Shown in pieces: positions 12,501 through 27,500 of a DNA stretch of 64,000 nucleotides (positions are counted from its first letter, which is position 1; each line of letters starts with the position of its first letter). Source of the stretch: Plazaster borealis (lineage: Eukaryota; Echinodermata; Asteroidea; Forcipulatida; Labidiasteridae); contig CM037461.1 in assembly GCA_021014325.1 (NCBI GenBank), positions 1,079,501-1,143,500 on the forward strand, given 5' to 3'. The translations under genes and the position numbers were made by a program. The notes under the pieces were generated by a model. The model saw only the letters and a program-made list of their open reading frames with translations, searched no databases and was not told the DNA's origin.

Positions 12501-15500
12501 AGCTGCAGATCGGTTCCGCCTCAAGGCGCTGAATACAAGCGAAGTGGATTAAACAACATAAATTAAATTAAAAACAACGATAATTAAACAATTTTATAAA
12601 AAATTACGTCTTGACCAGCAAAATACACAGAAGCTAATTAAACTAAAAACAACGATAATTAAACAATTTTATAAAAAATTACGTCTTGACCAGCCAAATA
12701 CACAGTAAGCTAATTAAACTAAAAACAACGATAATTAAACAATTTTACAAAAGATTACGTCTTGACCAGCCAAATACACAGTAAGCTAATTATTGTCATT
12801 AACTTGTGGAGTAATTACCAAAAGTATACCCTGCTTTGAAAGTCAAAGTATACCTTTGGTTTTTGGAACAGTTTGGTTGTTTTTTCATCCTATACAAATG
12901 TAGATACAATAAAACTAACTTGTGAAAATTTCATTTCAAAAGGTGGTACCGTTTTTGAGATATCAGCGAAAATCTGGAGTGTTTATATCCGCGCAGGAAG
13001 AACAATCCGTAATTGGAATACACAATCTGAGAAGCGTTTCATGCATGAAAAGTTTCGTTTCTCAGATTGAAATTGTTTTAATCTCTTTCTCTAAAACCAG
13101 ATTCTTTAAAAAGGAAATTGTGATACATTATCAGCAGCTGCAGTGCTTCTTAATAAGTAAGTTTTCATGGTCATTGATTTTTGGAGTAATTTTGTGTGTT
13201 TTTTTGTTTTTTTATGCAAGTTCGCCCCAAACAAGGCTAAAACCCACTCTTGGTAAGGGGCTACAAGAAGAAAATTATTAAATGTGAAAACAACTCAGGG
13301 GAGCTGAAGGTAGGAATTGATATTTCTGGATATTTCTGGATATAACACGGGATTTTGCTCGATTAAAAGGGAATGAAAAGTGTGGGTCTACAGGGCTCAA
13401 ATTTTACACTGGACCACCGACCCGAGGCCAGTGTTTTCAGTGTCGGGCCAGTAAACTCAAAACAGGACAAGTCCGATGGTCTAGTTTTTTTCAATTCAAC
13501 ATCTTTGTCTCAAAAGAATATAGGTTCAATGCGATCAAGCTAAATGAGTCGTTTGTCGAAAATATCAGTGTGGAGAAACAAGCCAAAACAGCCAACAGGG
13601 GTGAAATTTGCAAAAAAATATTTTGTTTGTAAATATAAATGTCAAAATGTATCTTATTTTATATTGGCAGATTCCTTCTTGATAAAAAACACAAAAAGGG
13701 GTTCAAAATTAGCATTCAAAGAAAATGTGCCGGTGTAGTTTCAATAAACAACTCGACTTTAAACCCCATTTTCTCAGTTTCATTCTCTCAAATCTCTTGG
13801 TGTTTCTACTTTCACAACTTTTGAACCAAAGGTGGTATGTAAATGGGTTTTTAACAGTATCAAAGCATAGATTATGCTCTTTTCAAATGTATAAACAAAT
13901 CAAAAATGGCCTGGGTCGATAAACAACTCATTTTGCTTGATCGCATCACAATTGTTGAGTTTGAGTCTCACAAATATCTTTCAATCCTGCAGAAGAGATC
14001 AATCTTCTCCAAGTGTTTTCTTTTTATGATAAAACTGTGTTCTCATTTTGATTATAGTCTCTTCTCATTTTGATTCTGGTCTTGTAAATAAAATCCCGAT
14101 CCAGTGAAAATTCTGAGCTACAAGTCCTGCGAGCTTGTGGATTTCTCCCCCAAATTTGAACCCTGTTCTAGGTGAACAGACAGTGAGGAACGGGAAGGGT
14201 TGTACACAAACTGAACACTAAAGGGATTGATGAGGGTAGCGTGGTTACTCACTTTCTATCTGGAGACTTACTTGGAAATCTGTATCAAACCAAAATTAAG
14301 CCAGAGTCTCAAATTTAGTTTTACCCTTACACGGGTGTGTGATATTAAGCACTGTATACTCATAGCCCTGTACTGGGGGCCTTTCACTTTTGTGTTATAC
14401 CACAGAGACATTGCATTTTGCATTATTTCACGAAAATGACAGGACAGATAGTGCCGCGTGCACACGCATACCACGCGTAGGCGGGAACGCGCAGACATGT
14501 ACATGTATCAATTTAAAGTAGCTGGTACGCGCATGAAACCAACATAATTCACAGTCATAGTCTGGGTCTTAAAAATATGCTTAAACAGTTAATTACATGA
14601 ATTATGTGTTAGAGATTAGGTACCACACAAAAGTTGAACAGCCAAAGGAATTGCCCTTGAACATGAGTAGAACATTTCTAAAAATAACGGTGAAAGAAAA
14701 ATCACAAATTCTGACGATTTTTACCGTTTTTTCGTTGTAAGGTATTTATAAATGGGATAAACAGTGTGAAAACCCAGTCTTCACTGCGTGGTAATGACCT
14801 TAGTTTAGTTGGTGGCTGGCCGCCTTTAATGGACCTCGCCTTTGGCTCAGTCTATTAACAGCGGCCAGCCACCAACCCAGTCATTACCACGCAGTGAAGA
14901 CCGGGTCATCACACTGTTAATTCCTAATTATTATTATTATTAATAACAGGCATGTGAGCGGGTCATGGAAAAAAACAAGGACAACTTTTTTTTCAGTGTG
15001 CGGATTTTGGGCCAGCGCTATTTGTACGTGTCCGGATTTTGGGCCAGCGCTATTTGTACGTGTCTGAATTTTGGGCCAGCGCTACAGTCAGGTATAATAG
15101 AGATCAATGGGTACCAAAGACCATGTGGGCCTAGTCTTGGCTCAAGGTGTTGGCTTTTTAATACATTTTTTAGTAAAGCGCCCTCTCTTGGTGGAACGGG
15201 ACGATGACAAGGGCAAGTATAATGGGACATCGCGCTTAACGAAAAATGAAAAACAACAGCGTTAATCAAAGACTAACGGGGAGCAAGTTACCGGGTCTAG
15301 CCCCCGTCTCAGGTGTCAAAATCAAATCGCATTTAAAGTGCTTCCCGATGCCAAGTTCCACTTCTCTGTGTGAGTGTTGCGCAGTAAAATTACTTGCTGC
15401 TCGACGTTGGCCACTCACGGCGGAGACAGGAAAAAAGCGGAGCCCGCAAGAAAAACGCGGAATGGGAAAATAAAAAACGCGGATTTCCTATTACCTTCTT

Positions 15501-18500
15501 CATCTTCATCCTCTGAATCACTATCGCTACTCTCCTCTTCCTCCTCCTCTTCCCCCTCCTCATCTCCAATATCCTCCTCCTCCACTACCTCCTCATCTCT
15601 GTCCATTCCCTCTGCTGTAACTTCTTGTTTTTCTGGTTCTTCTTTCTCATCACCAGACTCATTTTCCTTATCAGAATGGCTGCAGCAGAAAACAAAAAGT
15701 GAACAATTATTCCCTTAGTAGATGTTAATTTTGCCTCGGGGATAACAAAATATAATTTGTTTTTACCCTACCGCCGATGTGTATTAAGCACTGTATATTC
15801 GAGTACTTGCCCGAGTTCTGTGAACAAAATCTACAGGCAAATCACTCGCTTTAAGCAGCTCTATAAAATTGGGTCCCGCTGGGCAAGAGATTATACCGAT
15901 AGTAATCGATATGGGTTTTGAGGCATTGCATGGTGAGGTATCAATGTATATTCGGTTTGCGGTAGTAGTCCCGGCCGATTTCCTACCTTCTACCCAGGAA
16001 GCAATTAATAAGTTCTTTTCAAAACTACATGTAAGTAGTCTCCCGAACTCCTAAATCTACTCCGCGGCAGTAGAATAAATAGCAAGACAAGTTCTCAAAT
16101 AACAAAATCTACAGTGGCCGAGCGGATAAGAACACCGGACTCAAGCTCTTGTGTTTCTGATCAGCAGAGTGTGGGTTCGAATCCCGGTCGTGACACTTGT
16201 GCCCTTCAGCAAGACACTTTCCCATTTTTGCTGCGTCGTTCGGATGGGAAGTAAAGCCATAGGTCCCGTGTGTTGTGTAATGCACTTAAAAGAACCCAGT
16301 GCACTTATCGTAAAGAGAAGATGATCGCCCTGGTGTTCCTGGTTTGATCGGCAGCATATTGCGCCAAAGCACCTTGTAAAGCATTACATGGTGCTACAAA
16401 TGAATAGGTCTCCTACTTCAAAACGTAACCCCACGTGCAGGAAAAAATACTGAGCGCTTTGATACGCCCATTTTGATGTGATAAAGCGCTATATAAGAAC
16501 CAAGTATTATATTACATTATTATTATCATAAAACTGAAGATAATAATCGAGTTAACGAAGCTACCTGTGAGTTCTGGACTTTGAAGCCCGTCTTTCTCTT
16601 GCAGCTTCAGCCACCCTCATCTTCTCCTGGTCATGTTCGACGTGTTTACGAGCCTCGGCTAAGATAGATGCTATACGGCTGTTCTCTGGTATCTCAGCCT
16701 CAATCCTGAAGCAGACACAAGTTACATCAGATGTTAGGTATGATTTGAATGTCAAATTTAGGGGCGGTCGGGTTGGTGTTGTGTTATCTGGTTTCCACGT
16801 CTAGGAGCACGGTTCAAATCCCAAGGGGGACACTATGGGGATTGGGTTTTCAGTCCCTACCAGACTGCGTGGGTTTTCCCTCGGGTATTTCTCTGGGGTT
16901 TTCCTCCCACATCTAAAACTGAAACTTCCTTCCTTGTCTTCTCTCCATTGGGTTCTTGGCTAGTATAGTGATTAAGTTCACTTTTCTGAGAGTCCTTGGC
17001 TTCACAACCACAATTAATAAATGAAATGAAATTAATCAATTAACACGCAGAAACTTTGATTGAAGTAAATTGGATCTTATTCAGCCGAATTCAGCACTTA
17101 CGGCCGCCATTCTCATTTATCTTTTTTTTTATTTATACATTTTCTTCATTAACCCTTTATAGAGACCATTCATTTCTGTATAATCATCACAAAACGTCCA
17201 GACATCCAGCTAATATTGTTTTTTATTAAATCAAAATTGTTCAGCAAAAATGTCAACAAAAATAACATGAAACAGAAAATTTGTTTTGGTTTTAGAAATT
17301 GGGGTGCCATGTTAACATGGGAAACATTGGAAAACTTCATATCCGGACATGACCTTTACTTTGACCTTTTTGTGTGAATGGAAGTAGGTCAAACCTTGCG
17401 GCCGTTTGTGGCCACTATGAGCATTTTGGTACAAGCCGTCTGTGGCCGCTATGGTCTCTATAGGGTTAAACTCTGATTGTGAAGCCAAGGATCCTCAAAA
17501 AAGTGAACTTGGTCACTGTACTAGCCAAGAACCCCATGGAGAGAAGACAGGGACAGACATTTCAGTTTTAGGTGTGGGGGGGGGGGAAACCCCAGAGAAT
17601 TATTCCACGGAAAACCCATGCAGTCAGATAGGGACTGAAACCCAATACACAGAGTACACCCTGCGGAGTTTGAATCAGGGTCAAAGAAATGGAAGGCAAG
17701 GAAAGAAACAGCCAAATAGCTGTGTAAGCAAAAACTGCGAAGCATACACAGGCACAAGCAAGAATTCCCTGGTAACCTGTGAAATACACATACGGTATTA
17801 CATGCAGTGATGCCACTTACAGCAAGCAGAGCCATGATTGGGGCCCATGGCACATGTAGAACTACATGTATGTATCACAAAATACTGTATCTTTCATGAT
17901 CATTGTTTTTTGAAAAAAGTGTGAATTTTAATCGTCTTTCACATCAATGAACATAAAATGAAGCAGTTAAAAGTGCCAACTCAACTAAAAAACAACTTAA
18001 TAAAACAAACCGCAATCTCAAACAGTTACTTGGACAAAATGTAAATGAAGTCAAGGTGGTGTAACACATGGCTACAATGCTTTAAAATGTAGGTATGTAT
18101 GTATGTACACTGAACAACATCAAAATGATATGAAATAAAAGTCATGACTGCATGCACAACAAAAACCTTACAAAATTTTTGCGGCATTCCAATAAAGCAC
18201 AAGGACAACATTGGTAATTGTCAAAGAACAGTATCCACACTTGATGTGACCCAACATACATGAAATAACAAACCTGTGGAAGTTTCAGCCCAATCAGTCA
18301 TTGGAGTCACAAGAAAACAGTGAACAACCCAATTACAGTATGTTTTCACTGTTTTCAAACATCTGGTTTTTGGACTCGCGAGATCAAAACTAATTGTGTT
18401 AATCATTTATCAAACACTGTAGCATGCCAAGCAAAAATATTTCAAGGGATGTTTTCCACCATGACCATCTTTACACCATGTAACTTGTGTGCATATCTGT

Positions 18501-21500
18501 GAACATTTATAATTTCCCTCTTACCAATTTGTACCCAGCCTTTAAAGGTAGAGTCATACTTTGGTAATAACCCCCCAAAAAAAATAATTTGAAAAAAATG
18601 TGTAATTTCTATCCGAGGCTTACTTGTTATAAAGATGGTAATGAAAGCATCCTGCAAAATTATTTCATCTGAAATGCCCCCCCCCCTTAATTACAGATCA
18701 ATAACAACATATGAATCTGAAAAACGATTCATGCATGAATCAATTCTCGGATTTCTGAAGGTTTTGTCCGTTCGCGAATGCTGTGTCAAGAGATGTGGTT
18801 GGTACCCGCTGTCTCCTCGCTAAACATGTATGGATTCGACGTTCATGTGAAAATACCGATACAGTTTTGGCTGTTTTCTCAGCAGGTAGACACTGTATTC
18901 AGCTAAAACTCTCACAGGTGACTTTCATTAGGTGTTCGGGCATTCCGCCCGGAACACCTCTTGTTTTTGTTCCGTTTTTTTTTTTAGGTGTTCGTGCAAT
19001 ATGAGCACGAACACCTCTTGATTTTGTTCTGGTTTTTTTTTCGTCTCCATCTTCTTCTTCTTCCCTAGAACTCTTCTCTAGAGCATAACTCAAGATTGAA
19101 ATTGAATTGAACATTGAAACTCATCAGACAATTGAACCTCAATATGAAGACGGCACAGTTTTCATGACGTCATGATGACGTCATCAGGTGTCGAATCACA
19201 ACGTTTTTAAAGTTGAAAAATGACCATTTGGTATTTGCTGTATCTCATTGAATATGAAAGCTATGATGTTCATAATTGGGCATGTGATAGATCAAGACTG
19301 GGGCTACATTTCAAAAGTTAACGTCAAAATCGTATGACCTTTTCTTCGAGGTCATGCCCCTAGGTCGAAGTTTGCCTTTGGTTTTTTTCTTGAAAAACAT
19401 CATTTTCGGGCTTATTTACGGCATAACTCAAGATTGAAATTGAATTTTACATTGAAACTCATAAGACATTTGAACCTAAATATCAAGACGACACAAACTT
19501 GCTGATGTCATGATGACGTCATCAGGTATTGAATTACATCAAATCAAAGTTTAATATTTGAAATAAAATCATAACCCATGAACGACATGTTGGATTTTTA
19601 CAATCTATACATCATCGGAAAGTTCGTTAAAGGTTCAACAAACGCTGCACAAAAAGTGACCCCATTTGACCTTGACTTCCGGTTCAACCCGGAAATTTAA
19701 AATTTCAGAAAATTCGTATCTCAAAAACTACTTATCATTTCAGCATAAATTTTGCATCAGGTTGTAGAACATTGAGCCTGCTCAAACTTTTGCACAGAAA
19801 TAACAACATTTTGACATTCACATCTTGTCTTATAACCACCGACATTAAAGCGCACGTTTGTGTTGACCCACTTTGATAATGCGGGATAGTGTAATAGCAC
19901 GTGTACATACATGTACATCGAACGTGTAGTTCAGTTTACATCAACTACATGTAGGAAAACATTTAGCATCGCTGCATGTTACCTTGTTTATTGCGCACCA
20001 CGGCATAAAGATAATCCGTCTAATACTTGAAAAATTCGTAACTCCTGAACCACATATTGGATTTTTACAATCTATACATCATCTGAAAGGTCTTTATAAA
20101 ACCTAACATACGTACACTAATTGTGACCCCATTTGACCTTGACTTCCGGTTCAAAGCGGAAGTTTAAATTTAATGTTTCAAAATTCATAATTCCTGAACC
20201 ACACATTGGATTTTTACAATCTATACGTCATTGGAAAGTTCATTAAAAGTTCAACAAAAGCTACACAAAAAGTGACCTCATTTGACCTTGACTTCCGGTT
20301 CAAACCGGAAGATGAAATTGTATAATTGAAAAATACAGAACTCCTGAACTACACATTGGATTTTTATCATCTATACATCATCAGAAAGGGCTACAAAGAT
20401 TTAAGAAACGCTACACACTGTGACCTCATTTGACCTTGACTTCCGGTTCAAACCGGAAATTGAAAGTTAATATTTCAACAAATCGTTGGAGGTTTACAAT
20501 CCATACAATCATCTAAATCATCTTCATAAACTAAACGCGCTGCACAAAATGTGACCCCTATTTGACCTTGACTTCCGGTCCAAACCGGAAGTTGATGTTA
20601 AATTTTTTTGAAAAATTCATAACTCCTGGACCAGGCATTGGATTGATAAGGTAGAATGTTTATTCATTCAATCACTCCCCACGAACACCTTGTTTTTGTC
20701 ACATGACAAAAACTCAATGTCTAGTTTTTTCTTAATTTTTCTTAATACTTCTTCTTCTTCTTCTTCTCCCCGTCGCGTTTCCGCTAACAAAAGCACACTT
20801 CCCAAGCACATATAAACTTGAAACTTCACATATAGTTAGGTATCTATTAGGAGATGAAACCGCTTCAGTTACGTCATGATGACGTCACCAGGTGTCGAAT
20901 TACGTTAAATCAAAGTTTAATATTTGAAAAAATCATAACTCATGAACCACACAGTGGATTTTCACAATCTATACATCATCGGAAAGGCCTCTGGAAACTC
21001 AAAAAACGCTACACAGAGTGTGACCCCATGTGACCTTGACTTCTGATTCAAACCGGAAGTTGAAAATTTCAAAAAATCATATCTCAAGAACTACTTATAC
21101 TTTAGTCACAATGTTTACATCAGGTTATATGTTGTTCTTCCTCCGCAACCTTTTCCACAGAAACGTTACTTTTTTGACCTTCACTTATGGTTGAAATCGG
21201 GTATACATTGACCCGCTGTCAAACCGCGGGAATAAAACTGCATTGAAAACACACACAATACGTGATCTAAACCAATTAGAGGGTGAGCGGCTGCTTGCTC
21301 CATTCAATCAACCGCAAGGTTCAAAGTCCTTCAAACATGCTTGTAAGTCTAGTCTCTTTTCAAGGTTCGCGCAACCTGATTTTGACATTACGCTTTGTTA
21401 GTCTCTAAAACAGCCGTCCGTGCAAACCTCACTAACAATCAAATGTCAGATTTTTTAAAAATTCATAATTCAAGAACAACACAACCGATTTTCAAACTTT

Positions 21501-24500
21501 TTTCAGTTATAAAATCCTTGGGCATTGGAGATTAGCCTTGGGTAACCGTGACCCCATGTTGACCTTTACTTCCGGGTCAACCGGAAATGGGACCATATCT
21601 CAAGAACTACACAACCGATTTTCAAACTGTTTTCAGTTATAGACTCCTTGGGCATTGGAGATTAGCTTTGGGTAACAGTGACCCCATGTTGACCTTTACT
21701 TCCGGGTCAACCGGAAGTGAGACCATATCTCAAGAACTACACAACCGATTTCAAACTTTTTTTTCAGTTATAGACTCCTTGGGCATTGGAGATTAGCCTT
21801 GGGTAACCGTGACCCACTGTTGACCTTTACTTCCGGGTCAACCGGAGGAGGTACCATATCTCAAGAACTACACAACCGATTTTCAAACTTTTTTCAGTTA
21901 TAGACTCCTTGGGCATTGGAGATTAGCCTTGGGTACCGTGACCCCATGTTGACCTTTACTTCCGGGTCAAACGGAAGTGACACCATATCTCAAGAACTAC
22001 AACCGATTTTCAAACTTTGTTCAATTATAAAATCCTTGGGTATTGAGTTTTTACAACTTCACAAGCGCTACACAGAGTGTGGCCCCATTTGAACTGGACT
22101 TCCGGTTCAAACCGAAAGATGAACTTTTACATTTCATTTTGTTTTCTTTTTTTCTTAATACTTCTTCTTCTTCTTCTCCCAATTGCTTTTCCGCTAACAA
22201 AAGCACCTTCTCAAGCACATATAAACTTGAAACTTCACAAACTTCACATATAGGTTTTCGGGATGGTGACGTCATCGATGATGTTATAACATTAAATCAA
22301 TGTTTAATATTTAGAAAAATCATATCTGGAGAACCATAATTGCGAAACACAAGATCTTTGGATCATGTGAAAGACCCTGTAGTATTTTTTAAATCTTACA
22401 CAGAGTTTGACCCCCTGTGATCTTTACTTCCATTTAATTGTTTTTAATTTATGTTTTTTTGTTGTTGTTTTTTTACAAACTCGCAAAAGTACTGAGTATA
22501 CAGTGCTTCAAACAGATCGGGAAAGGGTTAAAACCAAACTATAAAAACAAACCGAACACCATTTGTTTGTAATTTACAAACAAGATAAGTCTAGTTGTAT
22601 CTTTCTTTCTAATTTTGCCTGTAAATTAGCATTACATTAACCAAAAACCAAACGATGACCCAACCTTTAAATTGTTGTCATCCTTTGTTTTAACTGTTGC
22701 TGATGTTCAATCGCTTGTTTTTTAGTTTTCATCTACATGTATTGCAATTTTATGTAATAATTTAAAATTGCTGTGTAATTATATTTCATGACTCTGAAAA
22801 TAACATGTGAAATGAAAAACTAAACACATACATTAGTAAATACATAGATGTAGACAAAAATGTGACTTGCTTCTGAAGAAAGTGTAGTCTTTCATCAAGG
22901 CATTTGTGGCTTTAAGACAGGTGTGTAGCACGAATTTACTGGAATCGGAGACCACACATGCGAGTGGCGAAGCCACAAGGCCTTTTCCAACTTTGTCAGG
23001 AATTGTTTCTACCCAAACAGGGTAGCAAAATTCAAGACTAATCATAAGCGGGTCAGCATACATTAAACCTACTATGCATTGTTGTTGGTTAATCTTTGAG
23101 CAATTTAGTTATTTGTGCATAAAAATAAGGAATAATTTGTTGGAAACTTCATGTATATTAAAACAAAATAATAACCCAAAACCAAGCTAGAAAAGGTTTC
23201 CTGGTTTTGCCACCTGTGGTCTCCCCTTCCATTCACTTTGTGGCTACACAGCTTTGTCTAAGCATCAAGGAAACCCATGGTTTAAGCCACAAAGGCCTTG
23301 ACGAAAGGCTACAGAATGTGATGAAATAACTGAGATTTGTCTACATGTGTATAAATGAAAAAACATAACATGCATGCGTGCAAATGACAATTAGGCCAAG
23401 TAAAATGAATAACATGTTGCTCGTCCCCACCTTCCGATTTTGGACGTCGAAACAAATTTGTGGTTATTTGTTATAAAAAAAAGCAAAACAATTAAAAGTC
23501 TATGAAATTAACCAAAAACTATCAGAGCCCTTAAGAACTTTTTAAGGGTATCCTTCATTTTTATTGAGCAATTTCATCCTCTTTCTTGCATCATAGAGCA
23601 AGGACATAGGCCTACAAAAAATACTATTTCCAAAACGCAATCGTGAGAAAATCTTCATTTTTGAAACCTTTTCTTTGCCCTTCACGTTTGCATGCCTAAC
23701 AGTTTTTTGGTTTTTTTAACCAGATCTTGCCAAAATTAGGCTAAAGTTTTCTCATATTTTGAGGTCAAACAGAAAATGCTCATAAACCATAAAACCATCT
23801 TCAAATATGTTATGGCGGCCATCTTAGACATGGTGGCCATCTTGGAAAAAATTATAACAAATTGGAAAATAACTAATAATAATGACCTCCCTCTCCAACT
23901 TTTTAAAAAAGTCCAGACGAGCAACAAGTTGTTTCTTTTACTCGGCCTTAGACATAAAGTATTGACTACATTTATCACTATATAGAGGTTTTGTAGCCAC
24001 AATGGATTAAGTTTGTGGACTTTACATTCAGCATTCACTTGTGACCAAGCAATGCAATGCATAGCAGGGTTCTCCCTCGGTTTTTTTCAAAACTGTGGGG
24101 CATTCTGGACCCAAATTTGTGGATGTTTGGCCGAAGCACGCTGAATTGAAACAAGGTCTTCAGAATGTTTTTACTTGGTGTTTATCTTGGTTTTAAAAGC
24201 CCAACTGTGCAATCTGGAGCTTTCTATGTTTTTTTCTTGATATTTTTTGTGAAACTAAAATGTGTGCGTATAGGCACGTAATAGCGCGTATCGGCCCGAT
24301 ACGCAAATAGCGCGTATCGGCCGATGTGCTAGCTTGTGCATAGGGAGAACCTGCACAGTCATCTTTCCAATGACTGAATCTGAAGTCTGCAAAGCATCCA
24401 AAAGCCACATACAAATAAAAAGAATTGTTGATCATCCTTTTTTGGAGGAAGTGGGGGTGGGAGGGCGTTTATTTAAAAAAAAAAATTACATGGCAAAATA

Positions 24501-27500
24501 TGAAATAAAGAATAAAGAAATCATCACAATCACTTTAAAACAGAGGGTTCGTGTGATTTTGATGATTTTAATTGATCTGTTAAACCCATTTAACTCCTAG
24601 ATGACATTTTCTGTAAGCATTGTCAAAAAACCTTAAATGCAGTGCAGCCTAAGTAAATATTTTAAGAATTGTTCTTGTTTTTTCCAACCTGAATAACCTT
24701 TCTTCAAACATCTTTTCCAACCTATAGATTTTGAAAAAATATCAGCTGAATAATTTGGGAGCCAAATTTGACTGAAAAAAAGATCCTTGAAAAGACTGTT
24801 TTTTATGATAAATAAATACTAATAAAAACAAAATTAAAAAATGGGGTCGGGGGGTTTTGTAGTGGACAATCATTGATTTTTTTGTATGTGGCCTAATGGA
24901 AACATCAAGCCAACTTTGGTCAAGAAGATAATGAAGAAAATTCATTATGAAATGTACGCGTAGGGATAAATATAGAGTCAAGCATAAGCAATGCCGAACA
25001 AATGTGTTTTGTGCATGCTCTTGAAAATGTCCAGAGATTCTGTGGCTCAGATATTTCAGAGTTCCAGAGTTTGGGAGCGGATACTGAGAAGGCACGATCT
25101 CCATAGTATGTGGTTGTTTTAGGGACAGTTAGTGTAAATTGTAACATTATGAAATATATAATGTAGAGACAAATGATAAACAAATGTTACATGATTCGGT
25201 ATGAATCTTGCACATTAGTGTATGCAAACATTGGAACATTATGTATGGGCAAACATGAAACATGCACTCCTTGAATACTCCAACCACTTACCGCTCTCCA
25301 GAACAATGACGCTGCCTAGCACTAAGTAGCCAATACAATAGGGACAAGAATAAAGATAGGTCAGTTAAACTTCAAGCAGGGTAAAGTAGACAGTCGACTA
25401 TTGAAAGTCACCATTGGGGCTGAAAGGGTTAGAGTGATTTGTGACTCAAGGCTTGAAAATGAAGTGATTCATAACAATAATAATAATAATAACTAGTTCT
25501 GATATAGCGCATTTTACAATAGCGTATCAATGCGCTTTACATTGGTGCCCTGGTCATTGGGCCAGTAACATTCATTTAATCTTTCTGAGCTCCCTGGGGA
25601 ATATACAGCCCCGACATGCCGTGGCGCTCCGAAGGCTTTTCAAACACAATATCAACCTCTACCCTCGCAGGTACCCATTTATACCCCTAGGTGAAGAGAA
25701 GAAATTATAGTGAAGTATCTTGCTCAAGGATACAAGTGTCATGACCGGGATTCGAACCCACACCCTGATGACTTAAAGGCACTGGACACGTTTGGTAATT
25801 GTCAAGGACCAGTATTCTCACGTGGTGTATCCCAAGATATGCATAAAATAACAAACCTGTGAAAATTTGGGCTCAATTGGTCATTGAAGTTGCAAGAAAA
25901 TAACGAAAGAAAAAACACCCTTGTTGCACAAATGTGTGTGCTTTCAGATGCCTCACCCAGATTCAAATATTTTAGTGAGAAAATACCTCTTTCTCAAAAA
26001 CTACATTACTTCAGAGAGAGTGATTTTCTCACAATGTTTTATACTATCAACAGCTCTCCGTTGCTCATTACCAAGTAACTTTTTATGCTAATATAAATTT
26101 TGAGCAATTACCAAACATGTCCAGTGCCTTTAACCATCAAAACTTGAATTTGATGCTCTAAACCACTCGGCCACATGACACACTCATAACATGGACTCTC
26201 ACTTGACCTCAAGTATAAATGTAACTCGAGACTCAAACTCTGACTCGATCGGAGTGACTCGACCACAACTCTGCCATGCAATATTGACTCAGATTTTGTA
26301 TGTATTCTGTCAAGGTAAAGACAACGTCTAACAAAGTGAGGACTTTTACAAAAGAAACCCGGGAAACAAATCGCGAAACATCATGTCATTTTGTGAGGTA
26401 CATGTAGCCTGGTTTTACTACTCAAGATCCCAAGCAGAGCAGGCGTGGCATGGCCGAGCAGTACGACTCAAGTTCTGATGGCTGAATCATTAGAGTGTGG
26501 GTTCGATTCCCGGTCATGACACTTTTGTCCTTGAGCAAGGCACTTAACCATAAATGTTTCTCTTAACCCAGGTGTATACATGGGAAGCTGAGAGGGCTGA
26601 GACAGTATTGTGTTGGATTAACCCTTTAGCGCTAATTTAAGCAGCTTGGGGTTGTATGTATGCCTTCCAGGGAATTGAGAAAGTTAAAGGAATGTCTTAG
26701 TATGCCCGATGAACAGGGATAATAATGTTGTAAAGCGCCTTGATCTAGCTACTATGTGCGATATATAAGAACCAATTATTATTATTTTAAACCGTTTTAT
26801 GCACCATTTATTTTCGTGATAAATTGAGCATCTGGACACATTAATTGTTTACTTGTTTTTTTTTGCAAATGGCGACCCCCCTAAAAACAGGTCACAATAG
26901 CACCCTCAAGAGTCCTCTTTCCCATTCTGAAAACTGTGTGGCTGTGGGATCTTAATTGTTTGTTGTACAACTATTTTTCTGAAGGGATTTTTCTGAAGGG
27001 ATTTAAACCAGTGACCGGTCGACGTGTGAAAGAGTTAAATATGGTCTCCCATCAAGATCGCCAAATTGCTTCATTTATATTATAATATTTTAACAATAAA
27101 AACGAATTGGAACACATTACTTGTAATCTGTGCTGCTAGATGTCAGCGGGATATGAGTTGGACTCATCATAGACCGTGAGGGCGCTCTACTCGGTGACTC
27201 GTGGACATTTTTACGACGCAGTACAGAATTCAGAGACTCACTCTCAACTAGCTTTGATCTGAAGCGAAAACAACAAAAAATCAGAGTGAAACATCAGGAC
27301 ATTTTATCCACCAGTTAATTTAGGAAGACGTGTACAGAGTTCTCTCCAGATTTTTTTCAAAACTGTTGGGCATTCTAGACCCAAATTTTGGAAGTTTGGA
27401 CGATGCACGCTGAATTGAAACAATGTCTTCGGAATGTTTTCTACTTGGTGTTTATCTTGGTTTTAAAAGCCCCACTGTGCAATCTGGAGCATTAAATATG

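Noticed and set aside
12545..12790. CRISPR-like array
   Set aside because: Units are contiguous 75-76 bp tandem copies with no spacers, in a eukaryotic intron.
16113..16186. Possible functional tRNA (Leu/Ser-like A and B boxes)
   Set aside because: Acceptor and anticodon arms do not pair, and the sequence continues into a SINE body with an (ATT)n tail.
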